Assembly: GCA_903868145.1 (NCBI GenBank)
Contig: CAIPTY010000083.1
Location: 1-64,000 of the forward strand
Direction of reading: 5' to 3'
Source of the DNA: an uncultured Desulfuromonadales bacterium
GTDB taxonomy: Bacteria > Desulfobacterota > Desulfuromonadia > Geobacterales > Pseudopelobacteraceae
DNA: 64,000 nt
In this document: positions 35,530 through 45,560 of the stretch, in pieces
Numbering within the stretch: position 1 is the first letter of the stretch
How the letters are laid out: every line of letters starts with the position of its first letter
Notes under the pieces: generated by a model
Databases searched by the model: none
What the model was told of the DNA's origin: nothing
What the model saw: the letters and a program-made list of their open reading frames with translations, nothing else
Program-made: the position numbers and the translations under genes

Positions 35530-36570
35530 ATGACAATCCGACCCGGTTGCGCCCAGCATATCGGTTCTCGAAAAGAACAGCAGGATTCGTTTGCCTTTTC
35601 CCATATCGAAGATGCCGCACTTGTAGAACGCGCCGGTGTTCTGGCAGTTGTTGCCGATGGCATGGGTGGCCTGGCGCTGGGGCGTGAATCCGCTGACACC
35701 GCCGTCAAGGCCGTTATTTCCGTTCACGAGTCCTCCCGTGCGGAAAATGATCCCGTTGCGATACTTCAGGAAGCGGTCGAAACAGCCAACCGGGATGTTG
35801 TCTCCATGGCACGTAACGCCGGTGTTGCCGGAGATGCAGGATCAACCCTGGCGGCAGTGATTGTAAAGAACGAGAACCTGTACTGGACTTCCGTCGGCGA
35901 CAGCAGAATATACCTCTGCCGCTCGGGCGAACTGGTGCAGTTAAACAGCGAGCAGAACCATGCCTCCGATCTCATGCGCCGTGTGGCAGCCGGCGACATT
36001 TCGCGGGATGATGCGCTGAATAATCCGAACGGGGCGGCGCTCACGAATTTCATAGGCAATCCCGATTTAACGCCTGCGGATGCCAGCGTGCGACCTTTTC
36101 CCCTGACCAAGGGAGATTGGCTTCTACTCTGTTCAGATGGCCTCTTCGGAACGCTGGATGATGATGACATACGGGGAGAGTTGTACGGCAATCCCGATGA
36201 TGCCTGCGACAGACTGGTACAGAAAACCATTGCCTGCGGCAAACCGCATCAGGACAATGTCTCGGCTGCCATTCTCGGATATGGCGATGCAGAGCCGTTG
36301 GCTGTTAAGAGCAGAATGGAGCAGGCTGCGGAGGTTTTTCAGCCCCTTCCGCCTGCTGGAAAAACCCGGAAACCCCTGGTGTGGGGTCTGGTGGCTGTTC
36401 TTCTGCTTGCTGTCGTCGGTGGCGCTGTTTTCTGCGGATGGAAAAAATGCCCGACCGGCAGAATACAATCAGGGGCGACTCCGGTGGCCCCACCGGTCAT
36501 AAAGATGCTGCCGTGCTGTGAAGGTGTTCAGAAGTCGATTTCATCCACAACAAAACCGCACGGGAAATAG
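35530..36570 (+). CDS. PP2C-family protein phosphatase with C-terminal helix
   Basis: A 346-residue protein. The PP2C domain (residues 1-245) has RKEQQDSF, VVADGMGGLALG, SVGDSRIYL, LCSDGLFG and DNVSAAIL, with the metal-binding Asp residues kept. A membrane helix (LVWGLVAVLLLAVVGGAVFCG) follows at about 280-300, then a short outer tail. It would remove phosphate from Ser/Thr at the inner face of the membrane. It lies 13 bases after the FHA gene. Confidence 0.9.
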   Translation: MTIRPGCAQHIGSRKEQQDSFAFSHIEDAALVERAGVLAVVADGMGGLALGRESADTAVKAVISVHESSRAENDPVAILQEAVETANRDVVSMARNAGVAGDAGSTLAAVIVKNENLYWTSVGDSRIYLCRSGELVQLNSEQNHASDLMRRVAAGDISRDDALNNPNGAALTNFIGNPDLTPADASVRPFPLTKGDWLLLCSDGLFGTLDDDDIRGELYGNPDDACDRLVQKTIACGKPHQDNVSAAILGYGDAEPLAVKSRMEQAAEVFQPLPPAGKTRKPLVWGLVAVLLLAVVGGAVFCGWKKCPTGRIQSGATPVAPPVIKMLPCCEGVQKSISSTTKPHGK

Positions 36571-36636
36571 AACTGCCGGACGAGTAATGCGACTGAATCT
36601 GATGCTGTTACACGCTGTCGAATGAGGATCGTAACC

Positions 36637-37857
36637 ATGCGACTTATCCGTCGAATCATAACCATCATCGTACTCGCTCTTCTGCCCGCCGTTGCCTCGG
36701 GCGAAGGTGTTCCCATCGAGCAGATGAAGGCCAGCACGGTACGTGTGTTATGCAAGCAGATAGTTGGCGGAACTCACACCGGTTCGGGCGTCATAACGGG
36801 TGCCGGCGATCGCGTCATAACCAACAACCATGTGATAGATTGTGCATCAAGTGGCGGCGAAATAATTGTCATCCATAGCAGGCAGCAGCGCCTTACCGCC
36901 AGCGTGCTCTGGAAATCCGCTGATAAGGATCTTGCCGTGCTGAGCCTGGGCGGCTCCATAGGTGGCGCTGTTCCGTCTTTTGCCACCAGCAGCATGGTGA
37001 GTGATGCCCAGACGGTCTACGCCATGGGATTTCCCGGCGATGCAGACCTGAGTAAGGACAGTGTGTTTCAGGTAAAGATAACCAAAGGGATCATAAGCGC
37101 CCGTACTGTTGTTGAGAATCTGAAAATTTTCCAGACCGATGCCGCTATAAACAGCGGCAATTCCGGCGGTCCTCTTTTCAATGAATCGGGCCAGGTGGTC
37201 GGAATCAATTTTATGAAGATCGCCAAGGCGGGCACGGGTGGTATCGGCTATGCCATCCAGGCGGATGAAGTGCTGCCGGAGCTGGATCGCCTCGGCATTC
37301 CCTATCGCAGAGCTTCAGCGAAAGGCACTGCCGATGCGCCGGTTTCCGTGGCGCCCTCCGCATCGACGCAGCCATCACCCATCCAGCCGCAACCCCAAAA
37401 CGGCACTTCAGCCTGGATCTATCTCGCTGTCGCTATCGCCATTGTTCTGGCCGGTGTCGCCATATACCTTTCATCAACCCGAAAAAACCTTGAAACACCT
37501 GGACCATTGACACCCGGTGTACCGCCTGCTGGAAGCCGCCCGGTGCTGCTGGGAGTCGCCGGGCCGTTTGCGGGCAATGAAATACCCCTGGATTCCCACT
37601 CAATCTCACTTGGCAGGGATCCGAGCCAATGTCAACTGGTGTTCCCGAAAGATTCCGTTGGAGTCGGCAGACTCCACTGTACACTGAGTTTCGACGAAAA
37701 GCTCACAGCGTTTGTTCTGAGGGATAGAAACTCGACCAACGGGACTTTTCTGGGCAATGGCGAGCGGATGTCACCAGGCTCATCCCGCCAGATAGGACAT
37801 GGCGGGAGCTTTTATCTATCCAGCCCGCTCAACATGTTTGAAGTCCGGCTCGTGTAA
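36637..37857 (+). CDS. Trypsin-like protease with membrane helix and C-terminal FHA domain
   Basis: From ATG 36637 (GAGGA nine bases upstream) the protein has a signal peptide, a trypsin/HtrA-like protease (His in ITNNHVIDCA, Asp in DKDLAVLSL, Ser in INSGNSGGPLFN), a linker with many Pro, Ser and Gln, a membrane helix (WIYLAVAIAIVLAGVAIYL) and an FHA domain (SLGRDPSQCQ, RLHCTLSF, RNSTNGTFLGNG). The protease would be periplasmic and the FHA domain cytosolic, joining phosphothreonine binding to proteolysis across the membrane. No PDZ domain is seen. Confidence 0.88.
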   Translation: MRLIRRIITIIVLALLPAVASGEGVPIEQMKASTVRVLCKQIVGGTHTGSGVITGAGDRVITNNHVIDCASSGGEIIVIHSRQQRLTASVLWKSADKDLAVLSLGGSIGGAVPSFATSSMVSDAQTVYAMGFPGDADLSKDSVFQVKITKGIISARTVVENLKIFQTDAAINSGNSGGPLFNESGQVVGINFMKIAKAGTGGIGYAIQADEVLPELDRLGIPYRRASAKGTADAPVSVAPSASTQPSPIQPQPQNGTSAWIYLAVAIAIVLAGVAIYLSSTRKNLETPGPLTPGVPPAGSRPVLLGVAGPFAGNEIPLDSHSISLGRDPSQCQLVFPKDSVGVGRLHCTLSFDEKLTAFVLRDRNSTNGTFLGNGERMSPGSSRQIGHGGSFYLSSPLNMFEVRLV

Positions 37858-37866
37858 GGAGAGTTA

Positions 37867-38598
37867 ATGCGGTTCATTTCAGCAGAACTTTCTAAGACAG
37901 GCGGCAGAGACATCAATCAGGATTGCTGTGCCTTTAAGTCCGGAAACGGATCGGGGATCTGGATTGTTGCCGATGGACTTGGCGGTCACCGTGGAGGTGA
38001 AGTGGCATCCCAGGCAGCCGTGTCAGCCATTCTGGAGCAGTGGACTCCGGATCTGGAACTTACGATGCAATCGATGACAAACTTTGCCGAGTCGGCACAA
38101 TCCGCCATTCTGGAACAGCAGCAGATTTCTCCCCGTCTTTCATCCATGAGAACCACCCTTGTGATGCTTGCGGCCTATTCTGATGAGGCGCTCTGGGCAC
38201 ACGTGGGCGATTCCCGGCTCTATCATTTCCGTGACTGTGCGGTCGTCTTTCAGACCAGAGACCACAGCGTTCCCCAGACCCTGGTGGATGCCGGAGAAAT
38301 CAAGCAGGAGCAGGTACGTACACATCCTGATCGCAATCGAATTCTGCGCGCAGTTGGCAATCCGGATGGTCTTAAATCTGCAATTTCCGATACCCCGAGA
38401 AAGATCAGGCAGGGGGATGTTTTTCTGCTCTGCACTGATGGTTTCTGGGAGTATATTACCGAAACGGAAATGAGCGTTGACCTGGCTAAGTCTGTCACTC
38501 CCGAAGAATGGCTTGATCGGATGGAAATGCGGCTGCTGGACCGCGTACCCCCTGACAATGATAATTACACCGCCCTTGCGGTGTTTATAGTGGCATAA
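37867..38598 (+). CDS. PP2C-family protein phosphatase
   Basis: A 243-residue soluble PP2C with GGRDINQDCC, VADGLGGHRGG, HVGDSRLYHF, LLCTDGFWE and DNDNYTALAV; the metal-binding residues are present. It is only distantly similar to the other PP2C of the island and lacks a membrane helix, so it could act on soluble substrates. It starts nine bases after the protease gene and 42 bases before the kinase gene. Confidence 0.9.
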   Translation: MRFISAELSKTGGRDINQDCCAFKSGNGSGIWIVADGLGGHRGGEVASQAAVSAILEQWTPDLELTMQSMTNFAESAQSAILEQQQISPRLSSMRTTLVMLAAYSDEALWAHVGDSRLYHFRDCAVVFQTRDHSVPQTLVDAGEIKQEQVRTHPDRNRILRAVGNPDGLKSAISDTPRKIRQGDVFLLCTDGFWEYITETEMSVDLAKSVTPEEWLDRMEMRLLDRVPPDNDNYTALAVFIVA

Positions 38599-38639
38599 GG
38601 GATGTTGACGAATTTGAAATACGATAAAAAGGGGGCGTA

Positions 38640-40745
38640 ATGAGTGAATTAACCCGCTGTTACAGTTGTATGGCCATCATGGATGGCGCTGCTCTCTGCC
38701 CGTCCTGCGGATGGCAATCGGGATGCGAACAGGATAACACCCTGTACCTGCCGCAGGGTTACGTTCTCAATAACCGGTATCTGATGGGCAAGGTAATCGG
38801 CGTCGGTGGATTCGGAATAGTCTATGTGGCGTGGGATACCAATCTCGATCTGCGCGTTGCGGTCAAGGAATTCCTGTCAAAAGATTACGTTTCCCGCTCT
38901 ACGGATCACGTGAGCCTCACGCCGTACACCGGCAGCGCCAGTGAGGAGCACGCACTGGGAATTGAAAAGTTCATCGACGAAGCCAAAGCGCTTGCAAAAT
39001 TTCAGGATCATGCCGGAATCGTCAAAGTAAACGAGTCATTTCGTGCCAACAACACAGCCTACATGGTGATGCAGTACCTGGACGGCATGACGCTGAAAGA
39101 ATATCTGAAGCGTCAGCCGGGCGAAAAAATGCCCTTCGAAATGGCCGTGAAGGCCATGATACCGATCATGGACGCTCTACGGGAGGTTCACAAAGCGGGG
39201 TTTGTCCATCGCGACATCAGTCCGGATAACATCTTCATAACCCAGCAGAGACAGATAAAACTGCTGGACTTCGGGTCGGCCCGCTATGCTATCGGCGAAC
39301 ACTCCAAGAGCCTGACCAGCGTTCTCAAGCATGGCTATGCGCCGGTGGAGCAATACAGCTCGAAAGGCAACCAGGGACCATGGTCGGATGTGTATGCGGT
39401 TGCCGCAACCATCTATCGCTGTGTTACGGGAGAAGCTCCTCCTGATGCCATGGAGCGGATACAGGACGATACGATAAAAGCCCCCGGACAGTTTGGGATA
39501 GAAATCCCGCCGGCCGGCGAAATTGCTCTCATGCGCGGACTTGCACTCAAGGCTTCAGAGCGTTTTGAGAATATTCAACTGTTTCAACAGGCTCTTTTGA
39601 CGGGAGACCAGTCCGCTCCCTCTGCTTCTACCCCGGCAGCGTACACAGAGGTGACAACTGTCATCAAATCATCAAATGCTAATGCTAAACCGCTGATAAC
39701 ATTCAAGTCCATCAATCATCTCTTCTACCTGGTTCCCATTTTGAGCGGTTTCTTCGTGCTGGTTACCGGAAGTATGCTGATAAACACGAACAGCCCCGTA
39801 TACGGACTTGTCGTCCTTGTTTTTTTTGCGTTATGGGGATTCTCGTACATTTACCATTTTGTCGCTCTCTACAGATGCTGGGCCGTTCTCCAGGGAAGCA
39901 CCGCGCGGACATCACCGGGGAAAGCGGTGGGCTATATGTTTATCCCTTTTTATAACATCTACTGGATTTTTATTGCCTACAGGGGATTGGCGGAGGATGC
40001 CAATTCATTTTCAGAAACCTACGGCTTAAAGAGAAAAATCAGTGTCGGACTCTCAACATGGTCGTGCATCAGTTGCATTCTGCCATATTTTAATATTATT
40101 GTGGCGCCCATACTCTTTCCCTTTTTGATCTTTCAGTGGTCTAAATTTTACGAGGAGGTATCTATGAGTTGGAATAATCTTGATGTAAAGGCTGAAAACG
40201 GACGGAAAGCTTCTTCAAGCGGTTCAATCGGGTTAATTATAGCGGCGGTAGTTGGCGGGCTGTTCCTGCTGGGTATTGTGGCCGCAATTGCAATTCCCCA
40301 GTTCAGCGCCTATAAAGCGAAGGCGATTAAATCGGCTGCCACCTCAGAAAAGCCGAAAGACCAAGGCAGCCAGGGTAGTGAAAGCAGTCAGAGCAGCACC
40401 GATGCCGCCGATTCCAAAATCATTGAAACACTTGAAAAGGAGGCGAAGGCATACAACGCAACCTTACCTGAAAAAGTGGGTGACAATGTCATGATGGATA
40501 AGGTAACCGTCGGACCGGGAAAGAGGTTCACCTATTTCTCAACGATTACAAATGTTACAGTTGACAAACTGAATATACCGGTATTTAAAAAGGCTGCAAA
40601 GCCGGAATTAGTCAAGTCCTGGTGCGGAAATCCCGATATAAAGAATTATTTTTTGCAGGGGGTGACGATCGTTGCCAGCTATTCAGGATCTGACACAAAA
40701 CACATAGTTGATATTCCCGTAACCCGCGCTGATTGCGGATACTGA
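38640..40745 (+). CDS. Zinc-ribbon Ser/Thr protein kinase with membrane and pilin-like segments
   Basis: The 701 residues comprise a zinc ribbon (Cys7, 10, 20, 23), a Hanks kinase domain with G-loop GVGGFGIVY (54-62), Lys76, HRD (190-192), Asn197 and DFG (210-212), a four-helix membrane region (about 360-500, DUF4328-like), a further helix (527-552) ending in IAIPQFSAYKAKAIKSAA, and a C-terminal domain of about 120 residues outside the membrane. The helix is almost the N-terminal helix of Geobacter PilA. The kinase is the writer for the FHA readers and PP2C erasers upstream. Confidence 0.9.
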   Translation: MSELTRCYSCMAIMDGAALCPSCGWQSGCEQDNTLYLPQGYVLNNRYLMGKVIGVGGFGIVYVAWDTNLDLRVAVKEFLSKDYVSRSTDHVSLTPYTGSASEEHALGIEKFIDEAKALAKFQDHAGIVKVNESFRANNTAYMVMQYLDGMTLKEYLKRQPGEKMPFEMAVKAMIPIMDALREVHKAGFVHRDISPDNIFITQQRQIKLLDFGSARYAIGEHSKSLTSVLKHGYAPVEQYSSKGNQGPWSDVYAVAATIYRCVTGEAPPDAMERIQDDTIKAPGQFGIEIPPAGEIALMRGLALKASERFENIQLFQQALLTGDQSAPSASTPAAYTEVTTVIKSSNANAKPLITFKSINHLFYLVPILSGFFVLVTGSMLINTNSPVYGLVVLVFFALWGFSYIYHFVALYRCWAVLQGSTARTSPGKAVGYMFIPFYNIYWIFIAYRGLAEDANSFSETYGLKRKISVGLSTWSCISCILPYFNIIVAPILFPFLIFQWSKFYEEVSMSWNNLDVKAENGRKASSSGSIGLIIAAVVGGLFLLGIVAAIAIPQFSAYKAKAIKSAATSEKPKDQGSQGSESSQSSTDAADSKIIETLEKEAKAYNATLPEKVGDNVMMDKVTVGPGKRFTYFSTITNVTVDKLNIPVFKKAAKPELVKSWCGNPDIKNYFLQGVTIVASYSGSDTKHIVDIPVTRADCGY
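40272..40337 (+). other. Pilin-like segment inside kinase gene
   Basis: Residues 545-566 of the kinase (GIVAAIAIPQFSAYKAKA) share the AAIAIPQFSAYxxKA word with Geobacter type IV pilin, including the Pro. The Glu5 and leader of a true pilin are absent. Confidence 0.7.
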
Positions 40746-40765
40746 AGGTACAACAGGGGTAAACC

Positions 40766-41869
40766 ATGAAAACATTATATGACGTTCTGATTATCGGCGG
40801 CGGTCCGGCCGGTCTGTCCACCGCCTATCTCTGCCACAAGCACGGCCTCTCCTATCTCGTTCTTGAATCCGGGAAAGCCATTTTTCAGGGCATTGCCAAC
40901 TCCTATCCCGAAGGCAAGCTTGTCTATGCCTCTAAACCGAAAGATGCCCCCGACCCCTTCATGGTTGATGAACTGCGCCCTCCCGACAAGCCTGTTACGG
41001 TCGAAAGCTACCTGCAGTACGTTCAGCACTTCGTCCAGCACGAAAACCTGAACATCCAGACCGAGGTGGATTTCGAGGACATCAAGGACGAGCGGGACAG
41101 CCTGGGCGTGATAACCTCCAAAGGAACGTTCAGGGGGAAAAAGGTTGTGCTCTCCTTCGGCAGCAACATCCCGCGCGAGCTTTCCGTCTACGGTGACGCC
41201 AAGATGGTAGCCAAGAATGTCGAGGATGCGGGCAAATACATCGGTATCAAGACACTGGTGATCGGCGGCGGCAATACTGCAGCCGACGTGATCATCAACA
41301 TTCTCAAGGCCAAGCGCGAGGTCAACGACATGCAGCCGGTCTTCTGGGCGCACAAGGCCGAGACGTTCGATGTCAACAAGGAGACTGCCCAGCGTCTGGG
41401 CGAGGAGATTCTGCTGGGTGGCAACATTCGGCTATTGCCGGGAGCGATGCCGCGTATCGGTGAAGTCGATGAAGAGGGTGTTGACCGTCTGGTTATTCGC
41501 ATCAACATGTTTCAGCAGGCCGATGGTGTCGATCTGTACCATGCCATGAGCTTTCCGATGCAGAACGTCATCGCCTGCATCGGCTCCCAGGGACCGGTTC
41601 CGATCTTCGACAAACTCGCCATTCAGACCATCGCCTGCACGTCCGGTGTATGCAGGATCGCGAAGGAGGGTGAGCGGCTGGTACTGCTCAACTCCGATTT
41701 TGAATCCACCCGCAAAGGGGTGTATGTCATCGGTGGTGCTATCTCGCCTTCCTACATGAAGATCAGCGAAGGTTCCATCATGGAGGAAAAGCATCCCAAC
41801 CTGATCTACACGGCCATCAACGACGCCTATTATGTGGTGGAGGCCATCAGGAGCAGGATAGGAAAATAA
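40766..41869 (+). CDS. FAD-dependent NAD(P)-binding oxidoreductase (YpdA-like)
   Basis: A 367-residue protein with an N-terminal FAD-binding GGGPAGLSTAYLC (residues 11-23), a second dinucleotide-binding GGGNTAADVI near residue 167, and a C-terminal GVYVIGGAISPSYMKI. The layout resembles YpdA-type thiol reductases, without a CxxC redox pair. It starts 20 bases after the kinase gene and could still be in that operon; the substrate is not known. Confidence 0.8.
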   Translation: MKTLYDVLIIGGGPAGLSTAYLCHKHGLSYLVLESGKAIFQGIANSYPEGKLVYASKPKDAPDPFMVDELRPPDKPVTVESYLQYVQHFVQHENLNIQTEVDFEDIKDERDSLGVITSKGTFRGKKVVLSFGSNIPRELSVYGDAKMVAKNVEDAGKYIGIKTLVIGGGNTAADVIINILKAKREVNDMQPVFWAHKAETFDVNKETAQRLGEEILLGGNIRLLPGAMPRIGEVDEEGVDRLVIRINMFQQADGVDLYHAMSFPMQNVIACIGSQGPVPIFDKLAIQTIACTSGVCRIAKEGERLVLLNSDFESTRKGVYVIGGAISPSYMKISEGSIMEEKHPNLIYTAINDAYYVVEAIRSRIGK

Positions 41870-41980
41870 CTCACTCACAGAAGGGGTACGAGTTTTTCGT
41901 ACCCCACCCCCCTTGAAATTCCTCCACCCGGTTATTATCTTCACCCAAAGCTTATCACTCTGAAGGAGGCACGATCAACC

Positions 41981-43918
41981 ATGTCCAAAACTACCAAACA
42001 GTTCCAGACCGAGGTACAGCAGCTGCTCGACCTGGTAATCCATTCACTCTACTCCAACCGCGACATTTTTTTACGGGAGCTGATCTCAAATGCTTCCGAT
42101 GCCATCGACAAGGCCCGTTTCGAGGCACATTCTAACGAATCACTGCTGGAAGGGAACAGCGACTGGAAGATCAAGCTGATTCCGAACAAGGAAGCCGGTA
42201 CCCTGACCATCAGCGACAACGGCATCGGCATGAGTCAGGCTGAAGTAGAGGAAAACATCGGCACCATAGCCCGTTCCGGTACCAAGGCCTTTATGCAGGC
42301 GTTGAAAGACAAGGCCAGCACCGACAATCCGGAGTTGATCGGACAGTTCGGCGTCGGTTTTTATGCATCATTCATGGTGGCCGACCGGGTGACGCTTGAG
42401 ACGCGCACCGGTGGGAGCGGCGAAAACGGAAGCCGCTGGGAATCCACCGGTGACGGCACCTACACCATCGAGGAATGCAGCCGCGATCAGCGCGGCACTG
42501 TCATCACCCTGCATCTCAAGGAGGAATTCAAGAGCTATCTGGACGAGTGGAAGGTTCGCTCGATCGTTAAAAAATATTCCGACTATATCCAGTATCCGGT
42601 AGTGATGGACATCACCCGGACCGAGACGCCCAAGGGTGTTGACGGCAAGGAGATCGAGGGTGCCGGTACGATTGAAACGACCGAAGAGCAGACCCTCAAC
42701 TCCATGAAAGCCATCTGGACCCGCCCCAAAAGCGATGTGACCGACGAGGAATATGCCGAATTCTACAAGCATGTTTCCCACGATTACGACGCCCCGTTCA
42801 GGACGATCCATTTTTCGGCGGAAGGCACCAGCGAGTTCAAGGCACTGCTCTATCTGCCGGCCAAAAAACCGTTCGACATGTTCATGTCCGACCGCAAGAA
42901 AGGGCTGCAACTCTACGTCAAACGGGTCTTCATCACTGACAAGTGCGAGGAACTGATACCCGATTACCTGCGCTTTGTGAAAGGGGTGGTTGATTCCAGT
43001 GACCTCCCGCTGAACGTCTCCCGCGAGATTCTTCAGGAGGATGTGCAGATCAAGCGCATCCAGAAGGGACTCGTCAGCAAGGTGCTGTCAACCCTGGCTG
43101 AAGTCAAGGAAAAGACCTTTGATGAATATGTCGGCTTCTGGAAGGAATTCGGCCAGGTCATCAAGGAAGGGATCCACTTTGACTATGCCAATAAAGAGAA
43201 ACTGCAGGATCTCGTGCTGTTCGAGAGCACGGCGACCGAAGCGGGTTCATTCGTCTCCCTGAAGGATTATGTGGCGCGGATGCCTGACGGGCAGAAGGAA
43301 ATATACTACATCACCGGCACCAGCCGCGAAACCCTGGAGCAGTCTCCCCATCTGGAGGCGTTCCGCGCCAAGGGTTTCGAGGTTCTGTTCCTGACCGATC
43401 CGGTTGATGAGTGGGTCGTACAGGCCTTGACGGAATACGACGAAAAACATCTCAAGGCCGTTGATCGGGGCGACATCAGTCTGGACAGCGAGGACGAGAA
43501 GAAGGAGAAGGACAAGAAGCGCGAGGAGGCACAGAAGGAGTTTTCCGATCTGATTTCCTTTATCTCCGACCGCCTCAAGGATAAGGTCAAGGAGGTTCGT
43601 TTCTCCAACCGTCTGACAGACAGCGCCTGCTGTCTGGTGGCTGAAGAGTACGGCATGAACGCCAACATGGAGCGTATCATGAAGGCGCTCAATCAATCGG
43701 TGCCCGAGTCCAAGCGCGTGCTGGAGCTTAATCCCGACCACGCCATCCTGAAGGCCATGGACGGCATCCACAAAACGGACGCGGCGTCACCCGCACTGGG
43801 CGACTATGCCGACCTGCTCTATGACCAGGCGCTGTTGACCGAGGGTACACCCATCAAGGATCCGCTCCGTTTTACGCGGCTGGTGAGCGAGCTTATGGTC
43901 AAGGCCGCCGGGAAGTAA
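41981..43918 (+). CDS. htpG: Chaperone protein HtpG (Hsp90)
   Basis: A 645-residue Hsp90 with the N-terminal ATPase ([44 protein letters not shown]), the middle domain ([22 protein letters not shown]) and a dimerisation domain ending in [12 protein letters not shown]. It refolds or stabilises proteins during stress. It has a good GAAGGAGG ribosome binding site. Complete, with no eukaryotic-style charged linker. Confidence 0.97.
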   Translation: MSKTTKQFQTEVQQLLDLVIHSLYSNRDIFLRELISNASDAIDKARFEAHSNESLLEGNSDWKIKLIPNKEAGTLTISDNGIGMSQAEVEENIGTIARSGTKAFMQALKDKASTDNPELIGQFGVGFYASFMVADRVTLETRTGGSGENGSRWESTGDGTYTIEECSRDQRGTVITLHLKEEFKSYLDEWKVRSIVKKYSDYIQYPVVMDITRTETPKGVDGKEIEGAGTIETTEEQTLNSMKAIWTRPKSDVTDEEYAEFYKHVSHDYDAPFRTIHFSAEGTSEFKALLYLPAKKPFDMFMSDRKKGLQLYVKRVFITDKCEELIPDYLRFVKGVVDSSDLPLNVSREILQEDVQIKRIQKGLVSKVLSTLAEVKEKTFDEYVGFWKEFGQVIKEGIHFDYANKEKLQDLVLFESTATEAGSFVSLKDYVARMPDGQKEIYYITGTSRETLEQSPHLEAFRAKGFEVLFLTDPVDEWVVQALTEYDEKHLKAVDRGDISLDSEDEKKEKDKKREEAQKEFSDLISFISDRLKDKVKEVRFSNRLTDSACCLVAEEYGMNANMERIMKALNQSVPESKRVLELNPDHAILKAMDGIHKTDAASPALGDYADLLYDQALLTEGTPIKDPLRFTRLVSELMVKAAGK

Positions 43919-43968
43919 TAATTCCAGTTCCATATCAATGCCCTATCTTCGTTGATCTGGAATTGGAA

Positions 43969-44802
43969 TCAGTTACTGTTTTTCGGGGTGCGGAGCCGGC
44001 GTGCGAGGCACGCACCGCCGAAAAACAGCAGGTTTATCATGACGATCGTGGCGCTGGTGGGAAGATTGGTCAGAAATGACACAAAGATACCGGCAATCAC
44101 CGAACAGCACCCCTGAAGCGCCGCCAGGGCAATGCAGGCCTTGAAGCTGCGAGCCAGTTGCAGGGCGGAGACAGCCGGCAGTATCAGCAGCGAAGAAATC
44201 AGCATGATTCCCACCAGCTTCATGGCCAGCACCACCGACAGGGCCGTCAGCATCACCAGCACGGCATTTATCAACCCTGTTCGGACGCCGGACACCCTTG
44301 CCAGCTCTTCATTAAAGGTGATTGCCAGAAGATCGTTGAAAAACAGCGACAGCAGAATCATCACAACGCAGAACAGAGCAACGGCAATCAACACCTCTTC
44401 ACGGCTGATGGAGAGGATATTTCCGAACAGATAGCTCAGCAGGTCAACATTGTACCCGCCCCCCACGCTCGCCAGCATGATCCCCGTTGATATTCCGAAC
44501 GCCGACACGATGCCGATGGCTGCATCACCACTCAAACGGGCCTTCTCCGTCAATTTAAGGATGCCCAGCGAGGCCAGCAGCACAACCGGCAGTGACACCA
44601 GCAGTGATGCGGCAGAATAGAATTTGAACGCCAGCGCAATGGCGGTGCTGCCGAAGGTGACATGGGCCAGTCCGTCACCGATCAGCGACAGGCGCCGCAA
44701 TACCAGAAATACGCCCAGTACCGAGCAGAGCACGGCGATCAGGGTTCCGGCCAGCAGCGCCCGCTGAATAAAACCGTATGACAGGATCTCGATAAGGTTC
44801 AT
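43969..44802 (-). CDS. znuB: Zinc ABC transporter permease
   Basis: The ATG at 44802 gives MNLIEILSYGFIQRALLAGTLI, the usual start; a GTG at 44823 overlapping znuC would add seven residues. The protein has about eight membrane helices, the GVFLVLRRLSLIGDGLAHVTFG motif and the conserved GLLINAV-type loops of the ABC-3 family. It is the permease of the ZnuABC zinc importer encoded with it. Confidence 0.92.
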   Translation of the reverse strand: MNLIEILSYGFIQRALLAGTLIAVLCSVLGVFLVLRRLSLIGDGLAHVTFGSTAIALAFKFYSAASLLVSLPVVLLASLGILKLTEKARLSGDAAIGIVSAFGISTGIMLASVGGGYNVDLLSYLFGNILSISREEVLIAVALFCVVMILLSLFFNDLLAITFNEELARVSGVRTGLINAVLVMLTALSVVLAMKLVGIMLISSLLILPAVSALQLARSFKACIALAALQGCCSVIAGIFVSFLTNLPTSATIVMINLLFFGGACLARRLRTPKNSN

Positions 44803-44807
44803 GTCGG

Positions 44808-45560
44808 TCAGTGCCGGTGACACATCAGGTGCTGGGAATGCTCGCCGAACAGACTCGACATCTCCGGCGAATGGCAGAAATCCTCAAAACTGCCGAAGAA
44901 CAGCAAGCGCTTGTCCAGATAGAGCATCTTTGAGGCATGCTGCCCGATCACGCCGGTATCATGGGTCACCAGCATCACGGTCACGCCCCGCGCGCGGTTG
45001 ATCTCGGCGATCATCTGGTAAAAACGCTCGCGTGTCTCGGGATCCAGCGCCGCCGTCGGCTCATCAAGAATCAACAGTTCGGGGTTGTTAACCAGTGCTC
45101 GCGCCAGCAACACTCGCTGCTGCTGTCCACCGGACAGTTCACCTATCAGTTTGGTTTTTATATCATAAATGCCCATACTAACAAGTATTTCATCAACAAG
45201 CTCCCGATCAATACGGGTCAGTCTCCGGGGAAAATTCTTGAGGGAGAGCAGGCCAAGACCGACCGTCTCTGCAACAGTCGCCGGAAAGTTCGGATTCTTC
45301 AGGTGGAGACTCTGGGGTAGATACCCTATCCGGCTCCACTGGCTGAAACCGTCGCTGGGCTCGCCGAACAATCTGGCAGAACCGCTCCTGATCGTCACCA
45401 GCCCGAGCAGCGCCTGAACCAGTGTACTTTTTCCGGACCCATTCGGCCCGACGATGCCCACATAATCTCCTGCGTTGACTGAAAAAGAAATATCTTCCAG
45501 CACGCACCCCTCGCGATACCAGCAGCCAAGGCGTTCTGTTGCGACTATCTCTGCCGGCAT
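44808..45560 (-). CDS. znuC: Zinc ABC transporter ATP-binding protein
   Basis: A 250-residue ABC ATPase: Walker A GPNGSGKST, Q-loop, signature LSGGQQQRVLLARAL, Walker B LLILDEPTAALD and a H-switch (VTHD). It powers zinc import with ZnuA and ZnuB. Its start overlaps the end of znuA and its stop is close to the znuB start. The C-terminal His residues (HLMCHRH) are common in these proteins. Confidence 0.93.
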   Translation of the reverse strand: MPAEIVATERLGCWYREGCVLEDISFSVNAGDYVGIVGPNGSGKSTLVQALLGLVTIRSGSARLFGEPSDGFSQWSRIGYLPQSLHLKNPNFPATVAETVGLGLLSLKNFPRRLTRIDRELVDEILVSMGIYDIKTKLIGELSGGQQQRVLLARALVNNPELLILDEPTAALDPETRERFYQMIAEINRARGVTVMLVTHDTGVIGQHASKMLYLDKRLLFFGSFEDFCHSPEMSSLFGEHSQHLMCHRH

